Shown here in pieces: positions 25,888 to 33,041 of a stretch of DNA of 64,000 nt. The DNA lies in NCBI RefSeq assembly GCF_003846445.2, contig NZ_CP030139.2:124001-188000 (forward strand). The letters are read 5' to 3'. Origin of the DNA: Synechococcus elongatus PCC 11801 (GTDB lineage: Bacteria; Cyanobacteriota; Cyanobacteriia; Synechococcales; Synechococcaceae). Under the pieces are notes generated by a model. The model searched no databases. It saw only the letters and a list, made by a program, of their open reading frames with translations, and had not been told where the DNA came from. The position numbers were made by a program, and so were the translations under genes. Each line of letters opens with the position of its first letter. The stretch's first letter is position 1.

Positions 25888-26811
25888 CTAAAAGCTAGCA
25901 AAGGCAATTTGGCAAGCTGCATTGAGCAATTCCGCTTCTTCAGCGGTACTAGGAGGTTGCCCATTCAGTAGTCCTTGTTCACAGTCAGCATTGACTTGGA
26001 AGGTTTGATCCTGATAGCCAAAGGCAAACTCAACTTGAGAAGTATTAATGGGATTAATGGTTCCGTAGTAGAGCTGGTAAGAGCTGTTGGGAACAGGGAT
26101 ATAAACCACGTTATTACTAATTGCATTATTCACAGAACTGCTAATTATTGCTGCACTAGCGAGTGTTGTAATTCCCCAGATTGCTGTATTTGCTGTCCAC
26201 CAGCCCCAGGGAGGACTAGTCCAGCCACCATACCAGCCATAACCTCCCCATGGACGCGAGACAGCCCAATTTCGATTAACCCAAGCTGGACGAGTATTGA
26301 TGTTGTTGATATTGATGGGGCGATTATTAATAATCGTATTCCCAGAACCAATCGGGCGATTAATAACGGGCCGATTATTGATAGGTCGGTTGGGTACGTT
26401 GATCGGTCTGTTCGGTGTATTGACGGGTCGATTAGGGACGTTGATCGGCCTGTTCGGTGTATTGATGGGTCGGTTGGGTACGTTGATCGGTCTGTTCGGT
26501 GTATTGACGGGTCGGTTGGGTACGTTGATCGGTCTGTTCGGTGTATTGACGGGTCGGTTGGGTACGTTGATCGGTCTGCTGGGTGTATTGACGGGTCGAT
26601 TGGGGACGTTGATCGGTCTGCTGGGTGTATTGACGGGTCGATTGGGGACGTTGACTGGTCGGCTCGGTCGACTCACTGGTCGACTTGGTGCTGGTCGGCT
26701 GACATTGGGTCGACTACCCCCTCCCCCTCTTGTCGGTCGTGCAACAGCAGGGAGCACTAACGCAGTATTAATCAGCAGCAGCAGACCAAAAACAGCACAG
26801 ACCTTTTTCAT
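25888..26811 (-). CDS. Exported Arg-Pro-Asn repeat protein
   Basis: A 307-residue exported protein. A signal peptide (AVFGLLLLINTALVLPAVA, cleavage near VARP) is followed by a Gly/Arg/Ser/Pro region and then 13 seven-residue repeats with consensus R-P-[VI]-N-[VT]-P-[NS] (DNA 26389-26661). After them come Asn/Ile-rich and aromatic Trp/Gly/Tyr-rich segments (WGGYGWYGGWTSPPWGWW), a short hydrophobic segment (TANTAIWGITTLASAAIISS) and an acidic C-terminal domain with two cysteines. It could be a cell-surface or matrix protein. Start ATG 26811 gives the signal peptide; the frame continues upstream. Confidence 0.75.
   Translation of the reverse strand: MKKVCAVFGLLLLINTALVLPAVARPTRGGGGSRPNVSRPAPSRPVSRPSRPVNVPNRPVNTPSRPINVPNRPVNTPSRPINVPNRPVNTPNRPINVPNRPVNTPNRPINVPNRPINTPNRPINVPNRPVNTPNRPINVPNRPINNRPVINRPIGSGNTIINNRPININNINTRPAWVNRNWAVSRPWGGYGWYGGWTSPPWGWWTANTAIWGITTLASAAIISSSVNNAISNNVVYIPVPNSSYQLYYGTINPINTSQVEFAFGYQDQTFQVNADCEQGLLNGQPPSTAEEAELLNAACQIAFASF
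26389..26661. repeat. Coding tandem repeat, 21-bp unit in 42-bp pairs
   Basis: 13 copies of a 21-bp unit encoding R-P-[VI]-N-[VT]-P-[NS]. Units alternate between VPN and TP[NS] endings, so the strongest period is 42 bp, and the copies are nearly identical in DNA. The opposite strand is also open across it, so it produces a false plus-strand frame. Confidence 0.9.
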
Positions 26812-27361
26812 AGCGTTCCCTTCCCTTGGCCGCTCAATGCTGAGCATTAAAAGCTATTACTTCAAATTTAGTTTCTTGTTCGTGCGACACAGGATTCTTA
26901 ATGAGTTCTTCATGATGCTTTTCAATGCTGGCGATCGCTAATCTTATAATCTCTATAAAGTGTGTGAATTTCCCTGAATAAATATGGCGCCAAATCAATT
27001 CTAGAAGCCTGATGACAATCAAGCCGTATAGCTTGCATAAAGCTAAAGCGATACCCGCTTGTTATACAAATTATCTTGTAAAAATTTCAGTTCTCACTGA
27101 TTTATAGATTAACCGGAGTTATTCTAAGTAGTTGTCAAGCTTAGCTAAATCTTGACTCTGTTATTGAATTTGTTTCGCTTGGAAATGATTGTCAAACACA
27201 AATCATAAATGCTTGCTGCTGAGTCGCAAAAATGATAATTTTTCTATGCAATTACTTTATTGCTGGTAATGTAAAAAAGTGTAACTTTTCATAATCCCGT
27301 GATTGACCCTAACTTGAAGGCTTCAGCAAGATAGACGCAGTTTTGTAAGCCCCCACACGTT
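26812..27361. other. A/T-rich divergent promoter region, 550 bp
   Basis: Low-GC spacer between the repeat-protein gene and petJ. It contains an HLR1-like box (27268-27285), an inverted repeat ATGATT-N10-AATCAT (27185-27206) and no convincing gene; a 62-residue minus frame at 26834-27022 is not supported. The petJ promoter lies in the last 150 bp. Confidence 0.5.
27268..27285 (-). promoter_or_regulatory. HLR1-like (RpaB) box upstream of petJ
   Basis: Read on the minus strand, the segment is GTTACA-CT-TT-TTTACA-TT, which fits the HLR1 consensus (G/T)TTACA(T/A)(T/A)NN(G/T)TTACA(T/A)(T/A) with one mismatch (C for T/A). It lies 77 bp before the petJ start. RpaB uses such boxes to control high-light genes. 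Confidence 0.5.
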
Positions 27362-27697
27362 ATGAAACGAGTTTTGGGTACGGCGCTCGCCGCCATCGTC
27401 GCGCTGTTGGCCTTTGTCGCCCCCGCCCAAGCCGCCGACCTCGCCCACGGTGGTCAGATTTTTTCTGCGAACTGCGCTGCTTGTCACTTGGGTGGCCGCA
27501 ACGTTGTCAATGCAGCGAAAACCTTGCAGAAAGCTGACCTTGAACAATACGGCATGGCCTCGATTGAAGCCATCACGACTCAAGTGACCAATGGCAAGGG
27601 TGCGATGCCTGCTTTTGGTAGCAAACTGAGTGCCGAAGACATCGCTGACGTGGCAAGCTATGTCCTCGACCAATCTGAGAAAGGCTGGCAAGGTTGA
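27362..27697 (+). CDS. petJ: Cytochrome c6 (soluble thylakoid-lumen electron carrier)
   Basis: A 111-residue precursor of the lumenal cytochrome that carries electrons from cytochrome b6f to photosystem I and cytochrome oxidase. The signal peptide ([17 protein letters not shown]) is cleaved before AADLAHGG. The haem-binding motif is CAACH, and the axial methionine lies in [10 protein letters not shown]. The C-terminal helix ([19 protein letters not shown]) is complete. S. elongatus has no plastocyanin, so this carrier is important. Its TGA overlaps the start of the TPR gene (TGATG). Confidence 0.96.
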   Translation: MKRVLGTALAAIVALLAFVAPAQAADLAHGGQIFSANCAACHLGGRNVVNAAKTLQKADLEQYGMASIEAITTQVTNGKGAMPAFGSKLSAEDIADVASYVLDQSEKGWQG

Positions 27698-28494
27698 TGA
27701 CTGCTTGGCTGAAGCTCAGTCTGATTCTGATCTGCGGTTGTCTCATCTGCTGGGCAGGATCGGTCTGGGCTCAGCCCCCCGTTCCTGGCTTTGCGGCGAT
27801 CCAAGCGGGACAGTATTCCCTCGCCAATCGGCAACTGACCCATGCGATCGCCCAATCGCCAGCGGAGTCTGTGCTCTACAGCAATCGTTGCTTAGCGCGT
27901 TTGTTCCTCGAACAGTACGAGGAGGCGATCGCTGACTGCAGTGAAGCAATTGCCCTGCAGCCCCATGAAACCGAAGCTTGGCTGAATCGAGGCTTGGCTT
28001 ACTATCGCCAAGGTCAAGCCCGAGAAGCGATCGCAGATTTCAGCCAGATCCTCCAGCAGACCCCCAACGACTATCGGGCTTATTACAATCGCGGCCTTGC
28101 GCATTTGGATGCCGCCCAAACCGAGGAAGCGATCGCCGACTTTCAACAAGCGCTCTCGCATCTCCCCGCTTCAGACGCGATCGCGGCTGTTGATTTGCAC
28201 ACCGACCTCTGCATGAGTGAGCTGCACCGCGCCCAGCCCATTCGAGCCGTGAGTGCCTGCACCCAAGCACTAGAACTCCAGTCGAGTGCAGCAAGAGCCC
28301 GCTACCTCCGAGCCTTGGCTCAGTGGCAACTGCATCAGCCCCAAGAGGCGATCGCTGATTTACAACAAGCGTGCAACGCCTTTGAGCAAGAGGGCGCAAC
28401 GACCGCTCTGGCTCGGGCGAAGCAACTCCTGCAACATTGGCGGCAGCAGAGCAGTCTCGTCGCTACTCTTGAGGATCTATTTCCTCCCAGTTAG
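27697..28494 (+). CDS. Exported TPR-repeat protein coupled to petJ
   Basis: A 265-residue protein. A signal peptide with cysteines (LKLSLILICGCLICWAGSVWA, then QPP) precedes five to six TPR units (for example EEAIADCSEAIALQPHETEAWL, REAIADFSQILQQTPNDYRAYY, EEAIADFQQALSHLP). ATG 27697 shares one base with the petJ stop (TGATG), so reinitiation after petJ is likely. Lumenal or periplasmic TPR proteins often help assembly of redox complexes; a link with cytochrome c6 is inference. The repeats are clear. Confidence 0.85.
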   Translation: MTAWLKLSLILICGCLICWAGSVWAQPPVPGFAAIQAGQYSLANRQLTHAIAQSPAESVLYSNRCLARLFLEQYEEAIADCSEAIALQPHETEAWLNRGLAYYRQGQAREAIADFSQILQQTPNDYRAYYNRGLAHLDAAQTEEAIADFQQALSHLPASDAIAAVDLHTDLCMSELHRAQPIRAVSACTQALELQSSAARARYLRALAQWQLHQPQEAIADLQQACNAFEQEGATTALARAKQLLQHWRQQSSLVATLEDLFPPS

Positions 28495-28642
28495 CGCTCC
28501 AGAGGAAATGAAGCCTTGCTGCGATTGCTGCAGGCGAGGAACGCTCTGACGTGATTCTCTAGCGCAATATTCTTTGATTGACCTTCGGACAGAACCGATC
28601 GCAGCCCCTAGCATGGGGCGAGAGCCCACGATCGGTGCAGCG

Positions 28643-28906
28643 ATGGCACAAGCCTTACTCAATGCTGGTTTTGGTAACTTTGTCGCTGCCGATCGCCTGA
28701 TTGCAATCGTTAGCCCCGACTCCGCTCCAATTCGACGCACCATTACCGAAGCCCGCGATCGCGGGCAACTCGTTGATGTAACCTGTGGCCGTCGCACCCG
28801 TGCTGTGCTGGTTGCTGATTCGGGCCATGTAATTCTGTCAGCCCTGCAACCGGAAACGATCGCAGGGCGCATCCTCAATAGTCGGGGCGATCTTGCCGGT
28901 GCCTGA
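28643..28906 (+). CDS. RemA / DUF370 family protein
   Basis: An 87-residue protein of the RemA (DUF370, UPF0296) family. Motifs are [21 protein letters not shown], then [22 protein letters not shown] and [17 protein letters not shown]. In Bacillus RemA is a DNA-binding activator of matrix and osmoprotection genes that forms oligomeric rings; the cyanobacterial role is not established. I chose ATG 28643, giving the usual family length; ATG 28613 (adding [10 protein letters not shown]) and TTG 28574 are alternatives. It ends 9 bp before the convergent hydrolase gene. Confidence 0.85.
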   Translation: MAQALLNAGFGNFVAADRLIAIVSPDSAPIRRTITEARDRGQLVDVTCGRRTRAVLVADSGHVILSALQPETIAGRILNSRGDLAGA

Positions 28907-28914
28907 CTCTGATG

Positions 28915-29817
28915 CTAGACGACGGCAAGGGCTCGATTGGTGATCGTTTGGCGATCGAGCCAGTTCAGAATCAGCGGATTCACCAACTCCGGTCGCTCAT
29001 CGTGGGGACAGTGACCCGTGGCAGGCAAGGTCAGATATTCAATGGTTTGTTGGCCGCTAGCCTTCTGAAAAATCTTGCCGGCAGAAACTGGTGTCCAAGG
29101 ATCGGCTTCACCCCAGATCACCAACAATGGTCGTTGCAATTGTGGCAGCAGTTCTTGGGGAGAGGGGCCAGCGGGCGATCGCAAAATGGCTGCAAACACC
29201 TCATAGGCTCCTGGATCGCAGGAAGGCTCATAGATGAGGTCAACCAGCTCGTCGGTGACTGCTTTGCGGTTGCCATAGACCTGCCGCAGGGTTTGACGAA
29301 TGCGGAAGCGCTGGCGGACTTGATTGAACAAAAACGGGCCAATCTTGGGGGTGTTGACGACTTTGGCAAAGCTGCTCATCACCCAGCCCAAGGGCCAGAT
29401 CATTTCTTCAGGGCGGTGATTGAGACCACCGGCACAGTTAAGTAAGACACCGCCGCAAAAGCGATCGGGCTGATTGACGAGCAACATCAGGCTCAGGAGC
29501 GCTCCGATCGAATTGCCAATCACCCAAGTGGGCTGCTGAATGTGGGCGTCCCAAAAGTCCGTGACTAAGTCAGCCCATAGATCAAGGCTGTAATCGCGAT
29601 CGGGCTTATCCGAAGCACCAAAGCCCAACAAATCTAAGGCGTAGACACGGTAGCCCCCGGCTGCAAGCACGGGAATATTGTTGCGCCAGTGCCCCAAGCT
29701 CGCACCAAATCCGTGCAGCAAAATCAACGGTTGGCCTTCTCCAGCTACAGTCCAGCGGATCTGATGCCCTTGCCAATGCCAGTCTTGGGCGATCGCGGTA
29801 GCCATAGCGACAGTCAT
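28915..29817 (-). CDS. Alpha/beta hydrolase, pheophytinase-like
   Basis: A 300-residue alpha/beta hydrolase. The oxyanion region is LILLHGFGASLGHWRNN, the nucleophile elbow is GNSIGA (Ser), the acid is Asp in IWGEADPWTP and the base is His in TGHCPHDE. The GNSxGx elbow and overall pattern resemble plant pheophytinase and its cyanobacterial relatives, but the substrate cannot be fixed from sequence; haloalkane or ester hydrolases are also possible. Start ATG 29817 or ATG 29805. Confidence 0.82.
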   Translation of the reverse strand: MTVAMATAIAQDWHWQGHQIRWTVAGEGQPLILLHGFGASLGHWRNNIPVLAAGGYRVYALDLLGFGASDKPDRDYSLDLWADLVTDFWDAHIQQPTWVIGNSIGALLSLMLLVNQPDRFCGGVLLNCAGGLNHRPEEMIWPLGWVMSSFAKVVNTPKIGPFLFNQVRQRFRIRQTLRQVYGNRKAVTDELVDLIYEPSCDPGAYEVFAAILRSPAGPSPQELLPQLQRPLLVIWGEADPWTPVSAGKIFQKASGQQTIEYLTLPATGHCPHDERPELVNPLILNWLDRQTITNRALAVV

Positions 29818-30036
29818 GCGGTCTTTGTCTGGAACAGTGCTTTCGCATTTTGACGCACTCCCCCTTGACCGCGTTGCAACGAGGGAAAACGCCCTGCTCG
29901 AGCGACTTTTGCGGCTCTACGTTGCCCTGCACTCAAGACAACCGATCCTGAAGGGTCGGTTTCCTCACCTCCCCCATCAGGAGTTGCCTGCTAGATTGTT
30001 AACAAGAGTTAAGAATTTTTTCGAGGTATTTACAAA

Positions 30037-30156
30037 ATGTTGAGCAATCTACGCCTTTGGTGGTTCCTCCTCACTGATCGTGACGTTAACCGCGATCCCC
30101 AGCTCACCTCAGTGATTCGCGATCGCCTGTTCGAAAGCATGGAAGCGGCTGTTTAG
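30037..30156 (+). CDS. 39-residue small protein
   Basis: ATG 30037 to TAG 30156. The N-terminal half is hydrophobic and aromatic (MLSNLRLWWFLLTDRD) and the rest is charged (DPQLTSVIRDRLFESMEAA). A GAGG lies about 10 bases before the ATG. A strong terminator at 30194-30238 closes the unit, and the flanking genes are more than 200 bp away on both sides, which supports a small independent gene. No family recognised; membrane-peripheral location is a guess. Confidence 0.55.
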   Translation: MLSNLRLWWFLLTDRDVNRDPQLTSVIRDRLFESMEAAV

Positions 30157-30193
30157 TCGCCTGTCCCTGTGATGCTCCTGTTGAACTCCATCG

Positions 30194-30238
30194 CCCCCGA
30201 TGATGTGGCTGAACGCTGGCCGATCATCGGGGGTTTTT
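30194..30238 (+). terminator. Strong rho-independent terminator
   Basis: Perfect 11-bp stem CCCCCGATGAT (30194-30204) / ATCATCGGGGG (30223-30233), 18-base loop, then TTTTT. The rest of the gap up to ilvE at 30475 has no gene; HIP1 sites and the ilvE promoter lie there. Confidence 0.88.
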
Positions 30239-30474
30239 GCGATCGCCCGTCTTTGTTTTTGACCGTCCTCGCGATCGCTGATCACAGCATCGATCCGCTG
30301 ACCTGCTGCAGTAGTCACCAGCAGTAGCCTGCCCGCCAAAATCCCCATGCTGAGCGACTCGTTAGGGTTTCTGGATTTGTGGACGCAATCGAGATGGTGA
30401 GAAAATAACGCAGGCCCAGTCATCACACTGCAGCCTTGCTTGATCCATCGCCATTGGGAGTCTCGATCGGGGCC

Positions 30475-31395
30475 ATGCACGATTACAACTTTCTGCCCTA
30501 TGCCTTTTTCCGTGGACAGTTAGTGCCCTTCCCTGAGGCTCAAATTTCGATTGCCACCCATGCCCTGCACTACGGTACGGGTGCTTTTGGCGGTCTGCGG
30601 GGCATCCCCGATCCTGAAAACCCCGAGCGCGTGCTTTTATTTCGCCTCGATCGCCACTGTCAGCGGCTGAGCCAAAGTGCCAAGTTTTTGCATTTTGACT
30701 TGAGTGCTGAGGATATCTACAAAGCGATCGAAGCTTTTGTACAAAAGAATCAGCCTCGCCAGTCGTTCTACCTGCGCCCCTTCGTCTACACCTCCGACTT
30801 GGGGATTGCGCCGCGTCTGCACAACATCGAAAAAGACTTCTTCATCTATGGCCTGCTTCTGGGCGACTACCTCTCGCCTGAAGGGGTGAGCTGCCGGATT
30901 AGCTCTTGGTATCGCCAAGAGGACCGCAGCCTACCGCTGCGCGGCAAGATTAGCGGCGCCTACATTTCCTCATCCTTAGCCAAGACAGAAGCCGTCGCCT
31001 CCGGTTTTGACGAAGCGATCTTGATGAATAGCCAGGGCAAAGTGTCTGAAGCTACAGGCATGAACCTCTTCATTGTTCGCAATGGCCGCTTGATTGCCCC
31101 CGGCTACGATCAAGACATTCTGGAAGGTATCACCCGCGACAGCGTCATTCGTGTTGCTGAAGATTTGGGGATTCCGGTGGAGCAGCGTCCAGTCGATAAA
31201 TCTGAACTCTTCGTTGCTGATGAAGTCTTCCTGAGCGGAACGGCTGCCAAGGTGACGCCGGTCAAGCAGGTAGAAAACTACTACTTGTCGTCTGATCGCC
31301 CGATCACTGACAAAATTCGCCAGCAGCTGACTCTGATTACCGAAGGACGACTTCCGGCCTATCAAGACTGGGTCTTCCCGATCGCCCTGCGTTAA
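30475..31395 (+). CDS. ilvE: Branched-chain amino acid aminotransferase
   Basis: A 306-residue class IV PLP aminotransferase catalysing the last step of valine, leucine and isoleucine synthesis. Characteristic blocks are FPEAQISIATHALHYGTGAF, a PLP lysine in PLRGKISGAYISSSLAKTEA, SEATGMNLFIVRNG and ELFVADEVFLSGTAAKVTPV. I start at ATG 30475 (MHDYNFLPYAFF), the family N-terminus; 13 upstream residues are not conserved-looking. The hisC gene follows 31 bp later, probably co-transcribed. Confidence 0.94.
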   Translation: MHDYNFLPYAFFRGQLVPFPEAQISIATHALHYGTGAFGGLRGIPDPENPERVLLFRLDRHCQRLSQSAKFLHFDLSAEDIYKAIEAFVQKNQPRQSFYLRPFVYTSDLGIAPRLHNIEKDFFIYGLLLGDYLSPEGVSCRISSWYRQEDRSLPLRGKISGAYISSSLAKTEAVASGFDEAILMNSQGKVSEATGMNLFIVRNGRLIAPGYDQDILEGITRDSVIRVAEDLGIPVEQRPVDKSELFVADEVFLSGTAAKVTPVKQVENYYLSSDRPITDKIRQQLTLITEGRLPAYQDWVFPIALR

Positions 31396-31426
31396 CTTCC
31401 GCCTCTCTCCTCACCCCCCTTGCCCC

Positions 31427-32548
31427 ATGCTGCCGTTTCTCCGCCCTGAGCTTGCCAATTGTCAGCCCTATCACCCCAATCCGGGCGGCGACGCGATCGC
31501 GCTGGACATTCTTGATACCAATGAATGTCCCTACGATTTGCCGATTGCCCTTAAGCAAACCTTGGCTCAGCGTTATGTGGAAGCGATCGCAGCGAACCGG
31601 TATCCCGACGGCAGCCACCGAGATCTCAAGGAGGCGATCGCAGATTACCTAGGTGAGCAGACCCAAGGTTGCTGGGAACCTGGGCTGGAACATGTGACCG
31701 TTGGTAATGGTTCTGATGAGCTCATTCGCTCGATCTTAATTGCCACTTGTCTTGGGGGACAGGGATCGGTCTTGGTGGCAGACCCCACCTTCTCGATGTA
31801 CGGGATTGTGGCGGAAACGCTGGGAATTCCGGTGGTTCGAGTCGGGCGGGATCCCCAAACTTGGGAGATGGATCTGGTGGCGGCTGAGCAGGCTATTACC
31901 CAAACGGAAGGGGTACCGGTTCGGCTCTGCTTCGTCGTTCATCCCAATTCACCCACGGCTAATCCGCTGACGGAAGCCGAGATGGACTGGCTGCGCCAAG
32001 TGCCGCCGCAAATTCTCGTGGTGATTGATGAGGCCTACTTCGAGTTCAGCGGTGAGACTTTACTAGCCGAGCTCCCTCAGCACCCTAACTGGCTGATTAC
32101 GCGGACTTTTTCCAAGGCACTGCGGCTGGCAGCGCATCGCGTCGGCTATGGGGTCGGTGATCCTCAACTGATCGCCGCCCTCGAAGCGATTCGCTTGCCC
32201 TATAACCTGCCGACTGTGGCGCAACTGGCGGCAACCCTCGCCCTACAATCGCGATCGCAGCTGCTGTCTGCTATCCCTGAATTACTGGTGGAACGCGATC
32301 GCCTCTATCATGACCTGCAAGCCTTGCCCCAACTTCAGGTTTGGCCCAGCGCTGCTAACTTTCTTTTTGTGAAAGCGAACGATTCCTTGCGGGTCACAGA
32401 CCTTGCAGCGCAGTTGAAAGCCCAAGGAACGCTCGTGCGTCAGACGGCGGGTGGACTGCGAATTACCGTTGGGAGCCCTGCGGAAAATCAGCGGACACGC
32501 TCCCATTTACAAACTGCGATCGCCCAGACACTTCAGCCCTTGGTTTAA
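31427..32548 (+). CDS. hisC: Histidinol-phosphate aminotransferase
   Basis: A 373-residue class I/II PLP aminotransferase. The substrate-binding region is LDTNECPYDLP, the PLP-binding segment is TVGNGSDELI, the catalytic lysine lies in TRTFSKALRLAAHRVGYGVG, and the C-terminal arginine is in GGLRITVGSP. It converts imidazole-acetol phosphate and glutamate to histidinol phosphate and 2-oxoglutarate. Aspartate/phenylalanine aminotransferase side activity is possible. It ends overlapping the convergent small gene by four bases. Confidence 0.93.
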   Translation: MLPFLRPELANCQPYHPNPGGDAIALDILDTNECPYDLPIALKQTLAQRYVEAIAANRYPDGSHRDLKEAIADYLGEQTQGCWEPGLEHVTVGNGSDELIRSILIATCLGGQGSVLVADPTFSMYGIVAETLGIPVVRVGRDPQTWEMDLVAAEQAITQTEGVPVRLCFVVHPNSPTANPLTEAEMDWLRQVPPQILVVIDEAYFEFSGETLLAELPQHPNWLITRTFSKALRLAAHRVGYGVGDPQLIAALEAIRLPYNLPTVAQLAATLALQSRSQLLSAIPELLVERDRLYHDLQALPQLQVWPSAANFLFVKANDSLRVTDLAAQLKAQGTLVRQTAGGLRITVGSPAENQRTRSHLQTAIAQTLQPLV

Positions 32549-32736
32549 GGCATTTGAGGAATGGGCTGCGGCTGATCAACATCCCAGTTTTCCCAAAAGA
32601 AACTTGTGCTGTTGTAATGCGCTGGCTGAAGGGGATCAACCTTGAGAATGCTAGAAATGAGCAGCAGTAACAGCCCTTGCAGAATTAAGCAAGAACCGAC
32701 GGATTTGCCCAGCTGCAGAAAGCGGAAGTTCATCAT
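32545..32736 (-). CDS. Small single-span membrane protein
   Basis: A 63-residue protein: MMNFRFLQLGKS, a membrane segment (VGSCLILQGLLLLLISSIL), then an acidic, aromatic tail (FFWENWDVDQPQPIPQM). ATG 32736 and 32733 are adjacent. No family recognised and no good ribosome site, so confidence is moderate. It converges on hisC (4-bp overlap), and its upstream region carries a hairpin (32780-32810) and, further out, the divergent NtcA-type promoter of the ATP-grasp operon. Confidence 0.5.
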   Translation of the reverse strand: MMNFRFLQLGKSVGSCLILQGLLLLLISSILKVDPLQPAHYNSTSFFWENWDVDQPQPIPQMP

Positions 32737-32779
32737 AGGTCGGCGATTGAACTCGATTTCATTAGACCGCAAAGTTATC

Positions 32780-32810
32780 GGATCCTCTGTGATGCACCAC
32801 ACAGGGATCC
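32780..32810. repeat. Bulged inverted repeat GGATCC..GGATCC
   Basis: GGATCC-T-CTGTG (32780-32791) pairs with CACAG-GGATCC (32800-32810), one bulged T, 8-base loop. It lies in the 305-bp divergent region 32737-33041, 44 bp upstream of the small membrane gene. An operator or 5' leader hairpin is possible. Confidence 0.6.
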
Positions 32811-32967
32811 AAATTTTAGACAGGGATCTCGCAACTGTGTCAATTTGAGCGATCGCGGATCGCTGTCCTGCTGTTGCTATACCCGAGAACAGCACCAGTC
32901 CGACTGAATCGCCACCATCCATCGACATGCGGTCGCATCTTAATCAAATCCGAAAGATGATCCTGCC

Positions 32968-33017
32968 GTATCCCGAACTACAGAAGTCGACTCTAGGCGA
33001 TTTCTATAGTCCTTTCA
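32968..33017 (+). promoter_or_regulatory. NtcA-activated (class II) promoter of the ATP-grasp operon
   Basis: GTA (32968-32970), eight bases, TAC (32979-32981), a 23-base spacer, then TATAGT (33005-33010), matching the -10 consensus TAN3T. The predicted start is A at 33017, 25 bases before the GTG start of the ATP-grasp gene. The centre of the NtcA site falls at about -42.5, normal for class II activation. Confidence 0.7.
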
Positions 33018-33041
33018 TGACATTTACGGGGTGAGACGGGC

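Noticed and set aside
26389-26661. Regular 42-bp repeats suggesting a CRISPR array
   Set aside because: There are no unique spacers; the repeats are contiguous, in frame and encode a heptapeptide.
25975-26760. A 261-residue plus-strand open frame opposite the repeat protein
   Set aside because: It is the shadow of the 21-bp repeats on the other strand; there is no signal peptide logic or known domain, and the minus frame has a clear exported-protein design.
26834-27022. 62-residue minus-strand frame upstream of the repeat protein
   Set aside because: A/T-rich, no ribosome site, overlaps the promoter region and has no recognisable domain.
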